Assembly (NCBI GenBank): GCA_963971225.1
Contig: OZ020267.1
Coordinates: 85,983,648 to 86,047,647, forward strand
Source of the DNA: Melieria omissa
Taxonomy: Eukaryota; Arthropoda; Insecta; Diptera; Ulidiidae
DNA length: 64,000 nt
Reading direction: 5' to 3'
The position numbers and the translations under genes are program-made. Of the stretch, positions 1 through 11,183 are shown in pieces (position 1 is the first letter of the stretch; each line of letters opens with the position of its first letter). The notes beneath the pieces were generated by a model. It ran no database searches and was not told the DNA's origin. It saw only the letters and a program-made list of their open reading frames with translations.

Positions 1-483
1 GGGAATGAGAATTACAGGAATCGCACAAGTGCGATCCTGGCAGGAAATGGCAAAACCTCCAAGTGTGAACGAAAAAACTGCCAATTGCCGTTCGGATTCG
101 GCATTAAACTTCCCTTTCCCCATCCGTTTGAAATGTGTGTTGTATCACATGTTGAAAAAAACAGTGTTGCATACGCATTTCAAACGGGTGGAATTTGTGG
201 TATCACAACGGACCCGTTAACACTAGAATGCCCGAGGGAGTCATTTTGACTCCATTGAGGTCTTTTATTTTTTAAATTATTCAAAACACTATACGTACCA
301 GAATTACACTGTAATTTAATTTCAACAGCAAAAGCCACTGACAATAACTGTACAGTAGTTATGAATTCAAACAAGGCAATTATTAACACTAGAATGCCCG
401 AAAATCTGACATACCTAAAATGCCTCGGGCATTCTAGTGTTAAGAGGCCTAAGTGTGTCTCATACAGAGGCAACCTAACCATG
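1..483 (+). repeat. tRNA-derived SINE, family 1, copy a (5' end off window, split)
   Basis: Positions 1-216 and 444-483 match, in reverse complement, the body of the better SINE copies at 14782-15153 and 58655-59056: the block that reads as gacctacag..gccgaatccgaacggc in those copies, the run near gtggtatcacaa, and the end gaggcaacctaacc. The tRNA-like head lies off the left edge. The copy is cut at 216/444 by a TTAA-flanked MITE; the sequence resumes with gaggcct, as in the intact copies. No protein is encoded. Confidence 0.8.
217..443. mobile_element. TTAA-flanked MITE (piggyBac-like)
   Basis: TTAA occurs at 217-220 and 440-443. The enclosed element has inverted ends CACTAGAATGCCCGAGG and its reverse complement. 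A second inward copy of the left end with its own TTAA sits at 383-400, so the last 60 bp form a smaller hairpin unit of their own. It interrupts a SINE cleanly. No coding capacity. TTAA targets are typical of piggyBac; Kolobok also uses TTAA, so the superfamily is inferred. Confidence 0.8.
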
Positions 484-504
484 TGTTGTGCAACATTTTT
501 TGCA

Positions 505-1312
505 AAATCCGCAAGTTTAGGGTACACAAGAGCGTCCTGGAGCCAAGAGAAAGCTCAGTTCGCGCACCGAGGCTCGCATTGTACGCGAAGCTTCATTAAC
601 AGGCTTAAGGACGTCGGTACAAGCAAATGTGTCAAAGGGAACCATTTGGAGGCCTTTAAAGCGGAGTTAAAAGATTCAATTCGAGTTGATTTTGCTCTAA
701 AAAACTTCCACACCAATTGGGAGAGTAAGTCCTGTTTTTATCAGCTTTGCAGTAGTCCTTATGTTGAATCAAATGACATTAGGTCATATTTTCCGACGAA
801 AAGAAGTGGAATCTGGATGGGCCAGATGGTTTTCAAGGCTATTGGCCGGAAGGAACCATTGCGGTTCACAAAACGGAATTTTGGTGGTGGCAGTGTAATG
901 GTGTGGGGCGTGTTTTCGGCTTAGGGTTGCTTGAAACTCCAAATAACATCCTGTCGGATGAAGAGCGCTGACCATATACAACTTCTTGAGAGTGGCCTCG
1001 TGTCATTTTTGGAGAAAAAATGTGACACAGAGTGGCTTTTCCAACAAGGCGATGCTCGAATCCATGTTAGCCGAGAGACAAAACGGTGGTTTTCGTCAAA
1101 ACCTATTACAGGTTTGGAGATGCCTGCATGCTCACCTGAAATCAACCCCATAGAAAATCTGTGGGGCATTCTAACAAAACGGATGTATGGGGGTAATCGA
1201 CAGTTTGAGTCAACTGAAACTCTCCTAACCGCTCTAAAGGAAGAATGGCCAAAAATTGACCAAGACCTAATTAATAGTCTTATTATAAGCATGAAAAAAC
1301 GGGTTTAAGATC
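505..1312 (+). pseudogene. Tc1-like transposase remnant
   Basis: Broken reading frames together match a Tc1/mariner-superfamily transposase, which cuts and pastes DNA at TA sites. The segment ending near 921 carries FGGGSVMVWGVFSA, a conserved Tc1 block. A second frame from about 961 carries FQQGDARIH, where the family usually has an aspartate followed by asparagine, then SPEINPIENLWG with the third catalytic acid, and ends in a run of lysine and arginine before a stop at 1306-1308. The shift at the second catalytic position, the stop at 922 and frame changes mean it is dead. The N-terminal helix-turn-helix part is poorly preserved. I could not identify terminal repeats. It lies between a SINE and a Gypsy fragment. 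Confidence 0.75.
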
Positions 1313-1386
1313 TTTATAATAAGAGAGGAGAGTGTATTCAATAATCCTTTTTTAATAAATATTGACGTTTGTTACATTACATACTG

Positions 1387-2735
1387 GCATCGATTGGGCT
1401 GCACACGAGTTCGGAACGCAGGAACAAGAGGCGTCGGCCAAAGTGGAGGAATCGCCTGCGGGTGCTGCGTCGATCCAAAGTACGGCTGCACCGGCTGGAC
1501 CATTACAAGCATTAGATATGAACCAACTAATGATTGCAATAAAAGGTATGTTCGAGACTTCCAATCGTGAAAATCGTGAAATGTCGGCGCAGATGGCAGC
1601 GAAAATGGAGACGGCGACCCATGAAATATCGGCGCAAGTGTCAGAGCGAATGGAAGTCAAGCTTCAGGAAAATTCTGCGCGCTTGGAGCAGAAAGTGGAG
1701 GAAATCGCAGACAGGATTAATGGGAAAGTCGAGCACTTGGAAACGCGAGTAGAGCACTTGGATAAACGAGTCGACGACCAGGATGATTCCCTGAACAAAC
1801 GAGTTGGCGACCTGGATGATTCCCTGAACAAACGTGTTGACGATCTTGATGATTCCCTGAACACACCAGATGATAGTCTGGAAGATTCGATGCACAGGAA
1901 AATCGACGAGCGGCTTAGAGAGGTACAGCTGCGAGCAAGGGTGCGGTCAGTTGAGGAAAGTTTCGCCATAGAAGCGCCTACCTATGATGGTACTACGTCG
2001 TTTGACATATTCAAACTACAATTCGAGATGGCTGCATTGGAGAGTCAGTGGACCGATGTTAGGAAAGGTCGGAGACTGATACTGGCTCTACGAGGTCCTG
2101 CGGCTGAGGTAATAAAAACAGTTCCGGGAGGTTTGAGAGGTGACTACGACACCGTCATAAGGGCGCTGGCAGCCAGATACAGTGACGAGCACAACAAAAT
2201 GCTGTATTATTGCGAGCTGAAGAGCCGTAGACAAAGGGCCAACGAGGCGCTGCAGACATATGCAGCAGACATTGAGCGGCTCGTACAGTTTTGCTACCCG
2301 AAATTCGGCGCAGACGACCTCAAGAGGATGAAGATTGTGTCATTTATTGAAGGTCTTCATGACCCAGAGACACGTCGCAGTCCGTTGATGATGGGCAAGC
2401 CGACATTTAAGGAGACGGTGACCAGCGCGATGACGAATGAGGCGGCCTGGAGAGGAAGTTTTCGACATTCATCTGTGGAAAAGCATTGAGCCCAATCTGG
2501 ACGTGTCACCCAAAGCCAGACAGTGAGCTCGGGGGCACCAGCGGGGCTGCGGGCAGTGTCATATAGAGTCAGTTGCTGGCGATGTGGCAAGCAAGGCCAC
2601 ATATCACGAGACTGCCATCTGCGAGAAAAGCGTTCCGGACAATAGACGTCGCCAAGAAGGGCTGCCGCTCTGCCGCACCATTCGTGCAAAACCGAGTGCA
2701 GGCATAACTCGCGAGCCGAACGCGAGGGACAGATT
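1387..2735 (+). pseudogene. Gypsy gag, copy A
   Basis: Capsid-type structural protein of the retroelement. Open from about 1362 to the stop at 2487-2489. In order: an alanine-rich segment; a coiled-coil zone with repeating ETATHEISAQ-like units; three 11-residue units of the type KRVDDLDDSLN (about 1763-1862); then a capsid-like core with PTYDGTTSFDIFKLQFE and the LQTYAADIERLVQ helix. The frame breaks at about 2487 relative to copies B and C, and a CCHC knuckle (CWRCGKQGHISRDC, about 2578-2619) follows in another frame, with a stop at about 2642. The N-terminal SAP-like motif of copies B and C is lost to truncation. Confidence 0.8.
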
Positions 2736-4105
2736 GTGGATGTTCGGTCAATAAGCGTTATGCCAGAGGAAGAGTGGTCTGCGGAAAGGCTACAAAAGGA
2801 CCAGCGTGAGGATGCGGATCTTGCAAAAATCATTGAAGGCAAGGAGCAAGGCGCACGTCCAGACTGGCAGGAGATGGCCGGTGAAAGCCCAATCGCTAAG
2901 GCTTACTGGGCACAGTGGAAAAGTCTGCGGCTGAAAGAAGGATGCCTGTACCGCGAATGGGAGAGCGCGGATGGTCGGACCAGCAACTCCCTAATGGTAG
3001 TGCCGACATGCAGAATCAACGAGGTCATCGAGGCATACCATAACGTCTCCAGTGGAGGACACCTGGGCATCACCAAAACCGTCGCCAAAATAAAAAGACG
3101 ATTCTACTGGGTAGGATGTCAGGAGTCTGTAGCCGAGTGGATTAACAGCTGCGACCGATGTTCAGACGCGAAAGGGCCGACAAGAAGATCTCGAGGCCGC
3201 ATGCAGCAGTACAACGTGGGAGCGCCCTTCGAGTGGATTGCTATGGACGTCGCCGGCCCATTCGCAACCAGCACTCAAGGCAACAAATATGTGCTGGTGG
3301 TAATGGATTATTTCAGCAAATGGCCCGAAGTGTACCCTATTACTAACCAGGATGCCACTACGATCTCGGAAAAGCTGGTAAACAACTGGGTAGCCAGGTT
3401 CGGAGTTCCGTTGGAGTTGCACTCAGATCAAGGCCGGAATTTCGAGTCTGCGGTATTCAAGGAAGTATGTGAGTTCCGGGGATAAAGAAAGCGCGTACCA
3501 TTCATTTGCACCCACAGTCCGACGGCATGGTGGAACGCTTTAACCGGACACTGGAGGAATACCTGCGGAAAGTGGTAGGCAGGAATCAAAAGGATTGGGA
3601 CACGCATATCCCCCTGTTCCTGATGGCGTATAGGTCAGCCCCGCACGACACGACATCACTCACTCAAGCCCGAGCAGTGTTCAGCACAGAGTTGCGGTTA
3701 CCCGCTGACTTGAAGTTCGGGGTAGTCAGCACGACGGGAGGCGCTAAGACGGACTACGTGGTCAATAAGCGTGCGGAACTGGAGGAAATTCACCAGTTTA
3801 TAAGGAGCCGCACCAAACTGGTCAGCGATAAGGCGAAAGCCAGATATAATCTACGGGCCAACCCAGCAGGGTTCCAAGAAGGCGATCTGGTAATGCTCTA
3901 CAACCCGCAGCGGAGGAAAGGTTTGTCACCGAAATTTCAAGCGTCATGGGAAGGACCGTACGAAGTCGTGACTAGGATTAACGACGTGGTATACAGGATT
4001 CAACGTTGCAGCAATAGAGGCGCTAAGCTGAAGGTAGTCCATTTGGAGCGCCTGGCGCCTTATCACAGCGGAGCCTCGGCACTTGTTCGGGACGCACAAG
4101 TCTAA
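2736..4105 (+). pseudogene. Gypsy integrase region of pol, copy A
   Basis: Encodes the integrase, which inserts the cDNA into host DNA. The H2C2 zinc-binding domain is visible near 3040-3170 (GGHLGITKTVAKIKRRFY, then SCDRCS), followed by the catalytic core with WIAMDVAGPF and LHSDQGRNFES. A one-base loss near 3482 relative to copy B creates a stop at 3483-3485. The second half, 3506-4105, carries HPQSDGMVERFNRTLEEYL with the catalytic glutamate, then the C-terminal domain and a stop at 4103-4105. Upstream it is fused to gag by the deletion that removed RT. The enzyme cannot be made in one piece. Confidence 0.85.
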
Positions 4106-4116
4106 GTGGTGGGCAG

Positions 4117-4518
4117 TGTAACGATAAGACAGTCTGTCGCTGTGCAAAGCAACCCTGTCGCTACGCGCCGTGCTATAATTCAACCTGGCAATGATGGAAA
4201 CTTTTAGTCCAACCTGGCAATGATGGCCGCGATCATCATGGAAACCTTTAGTCCACTCTGGAATGTGCGAGAACGATCTGCGCGATGGCCGGACAGGTAT
4301 AAAAGGCAGCCGGGCGCGGCGCAGCAGTCACTCTGATTTTGACTAGTGAATGTGCCACACGGAGTAATTAAGCAAATAATTAAGTGTAAAGACAGTGAAG
4401 TGTAAAAGTGTGAAATAAAGTAATTGTTGGTTTTTATTGACTGCGTTTGGATAATTAAAGTTGTTTCATTTTCAAATTGCACAATTCAGTGATACGTATC
4501 AGCCCAGTATTCGTAACA
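4117..4518 (+). repeat. 3' LTR of Gypsy copy A
   Basis: Starts TGTAACGATAAGACAG after the purine-rich gtggtgggcag and ends TTCGTAACA, as in the other copies. It holds a TATA-like gtataaaagg near 4297, a polyadenylation signal aataaag near 4416, and a local duplication of caacctggcaatgatgg at about 4182 and 4213 that copy B lacks. Its U3 part differs strongly from copies B and C while the 3' third is alike, suggesting a distinct LTR subfamily. Confidence 0.8.
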
Positions 4519-5235
4519 ATACGAAATCATAGTTGACCTTATAATTGTGAAACACGTAAATTTTTTTTGCTGTTTTTGAACAACATGACTAATTTGTCAA
4601 AAGTATTCTTCTGTTGTTGTCTTTACTCTTAACCTGCTACACAATTTTTATAAAAAGTTTCGATACCCTACGTTTCGTACGTACGTTGTTTCGGAGATAT
4701 GGTGAAAAATTGAATGACCTTATAAATATGAAGGGCATTTTATAATCAAACACAGTTTAGTTATTATACTGACAACTAACAAATATATTCAAAAATATAT
4801 TTTGACATACGCTTATACACACATATACACATACCCATACATATTTCTTTTTCTTTTTCAAATCCCTGTAGGAAATCGGACTGGTCCAAGTGTAGCTTTC
4901 CAACTGGTCGCTTGACAGTCACATATGACCTCAGAACAGACTCGGTTTCTTGGAGCAAACTCACCCTTTTAACATGGCGGTGTCCTAGGCGACGGTCAAT
5001 TGTCCTCTTCTGCATCCATGTGTAGCTAATCCAAGGTTAGTGTGAAGTAAAACAGTTTTCAAACCAGTTGCAAAGCGACTAGTTTGCAAACTAGTTTATT
5101 CTGGGTTAGTTCTCTAACCAGTTGAATTTTATGTGGAAAATAAAACAATGCATTTCTAAAATAATTATTTTATTTTAAAAATATTTAAAACTAGTAACAA
5201 AAAATCATCGCGAATAAAAAAAATTGTTGGTGCAT
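4519..5235. other. No gene seen; AT-rich repeat flank
   Basis: Short ORFs only, with no family resemblance. Contains a (CATA)-rich tract near 4805-4845 and short palindromes such as ctagtttgcaaactag near 5080. A similar CATA tract follows at about 8050-8080 on the far side of the piggyBac-like element, so an older element may enclose both, but I could not define its ends. Confidence 0.4.
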
Positions 5236-5685
5236 TTAACCCTCTAGCAGGCTAGTCCGCCTGTAGGCGGGGTGTAATCTTTTAGCTTTAAAATTCCAAT
5301 TAAACCCATCTTTGTTTTAAATTGCCAAGGCTTTGAGAAACTGTCCAATGCATGCACAGGGAATATTTTTTTATCGTTTTTTTTATCGGCACCATGATCA
5401 TTTAAAGCGTAAAATTGGTGCCGAACAGGCGTAAAACTAATTTGTGAAACATTGTGATTTTCAAAAATTAATTTAAAATATCTAGAGATTTTTGATAAAG
5501 CTCGGAAAATTACTGGTAAGTAGATAAAAGTGTTCTTAATCCAAAGGCGTTTTTAACGAAAGTGTTATAAAAGTGAAAGGATACAAAAAAGCCTCTTATT
5601 CATTGCCCGCCTACAGGCTGACCTGCCGGGCAACGTATAATTTTACGATCTTTGTTGCTCATATAGGCGTTTCATTTGTTTAGAT

Positions 5686-6363
5686 ATGTCGGGACGAGAA
5701 AGTAATAAACTGCCAAATTTATCTGATGGAGAAATTGTTGGATTCATGGAAGGCATGCATTCTGACCTCGAGTCTGATGAAGAGTCAAATGGGGATTTTA
5801 AGCCATGATGATTACGGTGATAGGGCCCAAATATTGAATATGAAATTGATCAATGTATTGCGGTAGACAGCATTCCATCTGTTGATTTTCTCTGTAATGT
5901 GGTACACAAAGGTTTGAATATCAGTAACCTAAGTAATATATCTTCAGTAGCTACTTCACCATCAGTCATTCATCAAACCTGCCTGAAAAACCACACGCTG
6001 ATGAACAAACTTCAAAAATTCGATATTTGATAACTAAACCGGCAAAAAGGCCTCGATCGCCATTGCCATCCCAAGAAGGATGGTGGTTTTGTACTGCAGC
6101 GACGTATTCATGGGGCGACCATGTTCGAACTTCCTAAATTTCGCAGGGAATTAGCATCTGTCCTTTCTTAGAAACTGCAAGGACAACGTAAACAGGTAGA
6201 CCGTCCAAAAACATTTCAAACGCCCGGTCACCGCCACCAAAGAGGACTTACATACCCCCTTCGTTGTACACTTTGACGCATATAACTATTTATCCGATTT
6301 TTTGGATCGTAAGGGTAAACGAATGTGCAAAAATCCTGGGTGCAAATCGGAAACCTAAGTAAT
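5686..6363 (+). pseudogene. piggyBac-type transposase fragments
   Basis: A short frame at 5686-5808 starts with ATG, reads MSGRESNKLPNLSDGEIVGF and continues as an acidic Asp/Glu/Ser-rich stretch (SDLESDEES), the usual N-terminus of these transposases; it stops after about 40 residues. Near 6120-6360 there is a FRRELASVL helix and a cysteine pattern CKNPGC...CTKC, the C-terminal zinc-binding tail. A stop lies within the tail (near 6356). The last cysteines lie past the inserted MITE, at about 7280-7300. The DDD catalytic core is not present. The protein would cut at TTAA sites if whole. Confidence 0.75.
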
Positions 6364-6388
6364 TTGCACGAAATGTAAGCTGGACTTA

Positions 6389-7279
6389 CAGGGCTATTCT
6401 GGCAAAGACTGTTGAAACACTTTCAAAAGATTATTGAAAGATAGTTTGAAAGACTGAATGAAAGATTTTAGCTATTCCAACGAAAAAATCTTTCGGAAAA
6501 AGCTCAAAATTCAACACTCGAGTTGAAAAGCTGTTTTCGGCGAACAGCATTGCCAGCCAACTCTTTTTCTGTGAAATTTGAAGCATTTTTGCAATGATGA
6601 AAGAAAATTATTTTTCCAATTTTCGTTATGATTTTATTTTTAATTACAGATGTGGTTATCAGGATTATTTTGCAGTTACGTATTTCTTTTTAGAAAAGAC
6701 AAGAACTGGTGTAAAAATATGAATTCAAATTAATTGTTTTATTTTTTATGTGATGTTAATGATGTTATCAGATTTAACCTGAAGCACATGAAGACAAACA
6801 CTTTCGGCCTATTTATATTATGTACTGTTGCTGTTAATTGGTGTATTTTTACGTTTTCTTTCATCCTTCATAAAAATCTCACATTTGTAAACCAAGTGCT
6901 CTATTCGATGCTGGCAATACTGTTGGCAAACGAACCGTCCTTCGTGAAATGAAAAATTCAAACAAAATTTCAAAAATTTCAATCAATGGCTGAAGAAATC
7001 AAGCTGAAGTAAAAATTAAAAAAGTAATTGCATTCTTTTATAAAATATGTCCATATATATTATATATATACGTATATCGTTTCTTTTCATAACACAAACA
7101 CAACGCACGTACTTTTTGCAAGCTGAAAGACGACCCCAAGAGCACATCTTTCAAACTGTCTTTCATGTTACGGAAAAAAGCTTTCAAGATAGTTGCTAGA
7201 ATAGCAAATTGTCTTTCGAAAGATTTTTGTACTTCGAAAGATTGAGGTGAGTTGAAAGATAGTTGCCAGAATAGCCCTG
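6389..7279. mobile_element. Harbinger-like MITE inside the piggyBac-like element
   Basis: Inverted ends CAGGGCTATTCTGGCAA, flanked by TTA at 6386-6388 and 7280-7282. A 3-bp TTA duplication fits PIF/Harbinger. Removing the element and one TTA keeps the host frame open across the C-terminal cysteine tail, confirming the boundary. Both inner edges carry repeated gaaagat units near 6425-6470 and 7195-7255. No transposase is encoded; small ORFs here are chance. Confidence 0.8.
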
Positions 7280-7525
7280 TTATGCTTTTATTACCAAAAA
7301 TGAAAAAAAAATGTTGATAATAAAACTTTTTAACTCGTTGTCTCATAATAAACCAAATTGAAATCAACGATATTGTATTTAATTTTTTTCACTCCTTTCT
7401 CATTTGGAAGCTAAGTTACTCATCAATTAGAAAAAATAACTCCATTTTCGAATTTTCTGGTCCAAAACTAGGCCGTCTATAATATTTTTATCGAAAAAAA
7501 AAAAATTGGCCTGCTAGAGGGTTAA

Positions 7526-8160
7526 AGATGAACCAAGATGAAGTTCGAATTGTTGACACACTTTTGCCGGAACTGTTTGGGGGACTTCGCCTGCAATAAA
7601 TAAATAAGTTGAAGAATAATTTCATAAGTAAATAAATAAATATATTAATAAATACCTTACAGCTGCCGCTGCAATTCGTTGCTTTACGCAACCACGCAAA
7701 ATTGTAACTGAAATCATTCAAGACAAAACGTGCAAATCGAGCAAACTTTGTGTCATAGAAACGGAAAGTTCGAAAAATTCAAACATTTTTACGTTGTTAT
7801 TGTAGCAGCACAATCGCAAGATCAGCCTTTACAGTATTTTTTTGCTTCTCTCACCTCTGTTTCGTTTTTCTCATTTTTATGTGCTCTTCTCGCCTATGAA
7901 CGCGCACACAGAACGTGAACGATTAGACGTGAACTGACTGACTTCTGCATCCGCTGACAGTCACTAGGACAACTGACTTACAAAAAACCAGTTGAAAGAC
8001 CAATGAATTTTGGGAACTAGTTGTCTCAGGTCCGACAGGGATACATTTATACTCATACACATACATATTTATTTTCCTTTGAAAAAAAATAAACACAAAA
8101 ACACACACACAAATAAATTTCACTGTCGCTTTTTTGTTTTTATTTTGTTCATTATACACA
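7526..8160. other. No gene seen
   Basis: AT-rich sequence with small ORFs of low complexity. A CATA-rich run lies near 8050-8080 and an (AC)n run near 8095-8112. The phrase accagttgaa occurs here (about 7986) and at 5118, which hints at an older repeat around the piggyBac-like element. Confidence 0.4.
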
Positions 8161-9192
8161 ACACTCCCGCGGTTTCAATTTAAAATTGTATTATTTTGTC
8201 CCCGTATTGCTCTACAGACGGTTAATAAAGTTGGCCAACCAATTAAAGGCAATTTCCCATTCAATCGAATAATCTTCACACATTCATGTAATTTTTCTAT
8301 TTTTTCTAATTTTAAACCGTTTGTGCGGACGCAGCAAACTTTAACTCTTTCGATTATTCTCATTCTCAGGTGGGAATTTAACTTCAAACCTGACCCCTCC
8401 CTCGCTCAAGCTTCGCTTATTTATTTCAATGCCAGTAGAGCGTTCGCCTAAGAAGCAGTCAGTCGCGATGGGGCCAACCGCCTCCAAACAACCCCCTAAG
8501 ATGTCAAACAATTTATTTTTGACAGACAATGTCACTAGTGACCCCCCAATTATGCACAAAGTTCTCTACGACTCCCATTGAAGAACAAACCAAGTCCCTC
8601 GTCCAAATTCGTCGCAAGGCTTATGTGTGCATATGATGCAGTCTCCATTGCGGAAGACAGTAGCCAGCCCGATCGTTTCAAGGAGTCGGCTAGGCAGACG
8701 ATAAACGCGTGCACAGACCAGTATGAGTTGTGCATGGCTTAAATGTCGGACATCATTGAGATGCTCCAGCCTCAGCCCACTCAGCACGCTGCGCAAACGG
8801 AACAGGTTCGATCCCTAGAACCAACAAATACACCAAACATTTGTTTACAAGTTCCACCTTGCGATACCGAAACATTTTTCGGGGTTATTAGCAGTGGCCG
8901 TCCTTGCGAGACATGTTTACAGCCGTATGTATACATAAACCACCCCAAGCTTACTCCAGCCCAAAATCTGTATCACCTCTGATACAAGACACAAGGCAAA
9001 GTCGGTGCAATTGTGAAACAATATGCCTTAAGCGACGAAAACTTCGGACTCGCACGGGAAGCCCTGAAATCCCGCTACGAAAACAGGCGCATATTAGTTG
9101 AGAACCAGATCCGATGCCTGTTAAATATTACTCCGGCTACTACCGAAAATAGCGAAGCGTTGCAGCGGATACAAAGCACAATCAATAATTTT
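8161..9192 (+). pseudogene. BEL/Pao gag, copy I, left part
   Basis: Left half of a BEL/Pao-family element interrupted at 9192 by copy II of the same family. A leader with no clear LTR precedes an ATG near 8424 that aligns with the gag start of copy II at 11184. Homology continues through VPPCDTETFF, HPKLTPAQNLYHL and ENSEALQRIQSTINN. There are stop codons (for example in what should read YHLRYKT) and several frame changes, so it is dead. The right part resumes at 14001. Confidence 0.8.
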
Positions 9193-9421
9193 TGGCTAAC
9201 TGAGTGCTGTGGTTGTTCAGTGATCTGTCGATCCCACCACTAATCCCTTCCTTTCCTTATCCTCTTGTACTGATGTTCCCCCTATTTATGCTCCCCGGCT
9301 TAGGCCATTGTTCTCGTTCAATGTTTATTGTTTATGCTTGTCATTCCAACGTCGACAAATATACACCCCATAAACCCGAACCAACCGTGTTTAATTGCCT
9401 ATCGCTCCGCCGACGTACACA
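9193..9421 (+). repeat. 5' LTR of BEL/Pao copy II
   Basis: 229 bp, TGGCTAACTGAG to GACGTACACA, followed directly by TGGTCCTTCGAGCC. The matching 3' LTR has the same length. T- and C-rich U3 with no obvious TATA box. Confidence 0.85.
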
Positions 9422-11183
9422 TGGTCCTTCGAGCCGCTCGCGATTGTGCCGACGCGGAAAACAAACATTTTTAAAATAAATAACATTTAAAAATCAAAAA
9501 GTGTGAAAACTACAAACAGTGAACAAGTAACAAACAAATCAAAAAAATTACAATTAAACAAGAAACAAACACAAAAGTGAACACTAACTAAAGTGAAACA
9601 CACAAAAAACAAAAACACGAAGAGTGACAACGCAACAAACAGTGAAACAATACTAAAAGTGCTCGCACAAAACTAAACAGTGCACAAATTCCCAAAATTA
9701 AAAACAAAAAAGGGCAAAGCATTCAACAGTGACACAAACGAAGGGCAGCAGACTACATAAAACCAACAACAAACACACCCACAAAAATTGAAATCAAAAA
9801 CAAAAAACACCGCGACACATTGGACAGTGCAGTGGTTTTGAAGAACACATAACAAAACAGAAACACGGGCAAAAACAACATACACCCACATCACAAAGCA
9901 GACGAAGAGGGCAAAGCACGGCAAACAACAATAGCAAGCAACGCAGCACAACACAGCAGCGGACACAAAATTATAGAGGAGATCCCCATTCTCGGGCACT
10001 GGGCCCCCTTAAGATAAACCAAAACACTTTTATAAAAAATTAACACACTACATACACATACACTAACACAAAAACACATAATTGAAAAAATTATATATTC
10101 CCATTCCCAAAAACTCAATTTAAAATATCATACACTGGTACTCCGCCACTGTGCATTTTTCGTGTACATTTTTCTGTACACATACAAATTAACGCAGTGC
10201 AGTAAACATTCCCGCTACTGCACATAATTTTGCGCTATTTGTTTGCACATTCCCTCTTTGCGCTGCAGCCTGCTTCCCACTTTTTTCTAATTGCACAAAT
10301 ATCCCATAATTTGCTTTGTGCATATTTCAGATCAGCAGCAATCACTCCAGCTGTTGATCTCAGACTCTTTTACTTACACCCATTTCGCAATCTCCTTTGT
10401 GCGATCACTGCTGGCTAAGCAACAACACTCCCGCTGCAGCCAGCATCCAACAGCACGCACTTTTGCTTCTTTTGCTTAGAAAATTTTCAATAGTGCTGCA
10501 TATACTCATTCACTGCACATCTGCTGCCATCCCAAGTGCATACAGAGGGAAAAATATCGCCCACTCGCACACAAAAATTTTTATACACACAAATATTTCA
10601 CATTTTTACAAACTAAAACAAATAATAATACACACATATATATTTAGACATACACATATTTATACACACACATATTTATACACATACACATCCATACGTT
10701 TATTCACACAGATTCACATTCACATCCCATACAAAAGAATTCACTTTTCACAAATAAAGACAAATTTTCACACATTTGACTACACATTTATAATATATTT
10801 ATATTCTAGTATATACATTCCCCATTCTTTTAAATACATTCCCCATTCACATTTACAAATTTTATTTGTTTCCCCATATACATATATTCCCAATACACAT
10901 ACTTATACACAAATTTTGCTCAATTCTCATATTCACATTTCTATTTATTACCCATACATATACATATATCTCCCTACACATTTACACACACAAGTGTAAC
11001 ATTTTTAATTATTTATTTATTGGTTGCTCGACAAGTGTTCAAATTCGTTTGAACGAATTTTCCCATTCCCAACTCTTCCCATACTCAATTATCAATCGCG
11101 CGGACGCGGCTAGACTACACGTCTATTACCCCAATACCCTACATTTACATACACATATATTAATTCAAACTTTTTTATACAAA
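9422..11183 (+). other. Long untranslated leader of BEL/Pao copy II
   Basis: Nearly 1.8 kb between primer site and gag ATG with strong strand bias: 9470-9970 is rich in A and C with few T (repeated gtgaaac/aacaaac words), while 10560-11000 is a long run of cacatatttatacaca-type sequence. The open frames it contains are made of repetitive His/Thr/Tyr/Ile codons and look like composition, not genes. A leader of this type may hold packaging or translation signals; that is inference. Confidence 0.7.

Larger units (their letters stand above)
1387..4518 (+). mobile_element. Ty3/Gypsy LTR element, copy A (5'-truncated, internally deleted)
   Basis: Homologous to copies B (15235-21354) and C (29419-32165). 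It begins inside gag at the point equal to about 15707 in copy B, so the 5' LTR, primer site and gag start are missing. Gag runs to a zinc knuckle and then jumps to sequence that in copy B lies after RNase H; protease, reverse transcriptase and RNase H are absent. The integrase and a 402-bp 3' LTR follow. Copy C has the same jump, so this looks like a deletion subfamily rather than private damage. Confidence 0.85.
5236..7525 (+). mobile_element. piggyBac-like element, decayed
   Basis: TTAA at 5236-5239 and 7522-7525 flank inverted ends CCCTCTAGCAGGC and GCCTGCTAGAGGG. The interior holds the start and the end of a piggyBac-type transposase with most of the catalytic middle missing. A Harbinger-like MITE sits at 6389-7279. 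Without that MITE the element is about 1.4 kb, so it is an internally deleted copy. Confidence 0.88.

Noticed and set aside
1641..1969. Minus-strand open frames opposite Gypsy gag
   Set aside because: Mirror frames of a repetitive coiled-coil coding region.
4865..8042. An outer element enclosing the piggyBac-like copy, with ends like CCCTGT.GGA
   Set aside because: The ends match over only about ten bases and no target duplication was found.
10397..10999. 200-codon open frame rich in His, Thr, Tyr and Ile
   Set aside because: It comes from cacata-type repeats in the BEL/Pao leader and has no domain.
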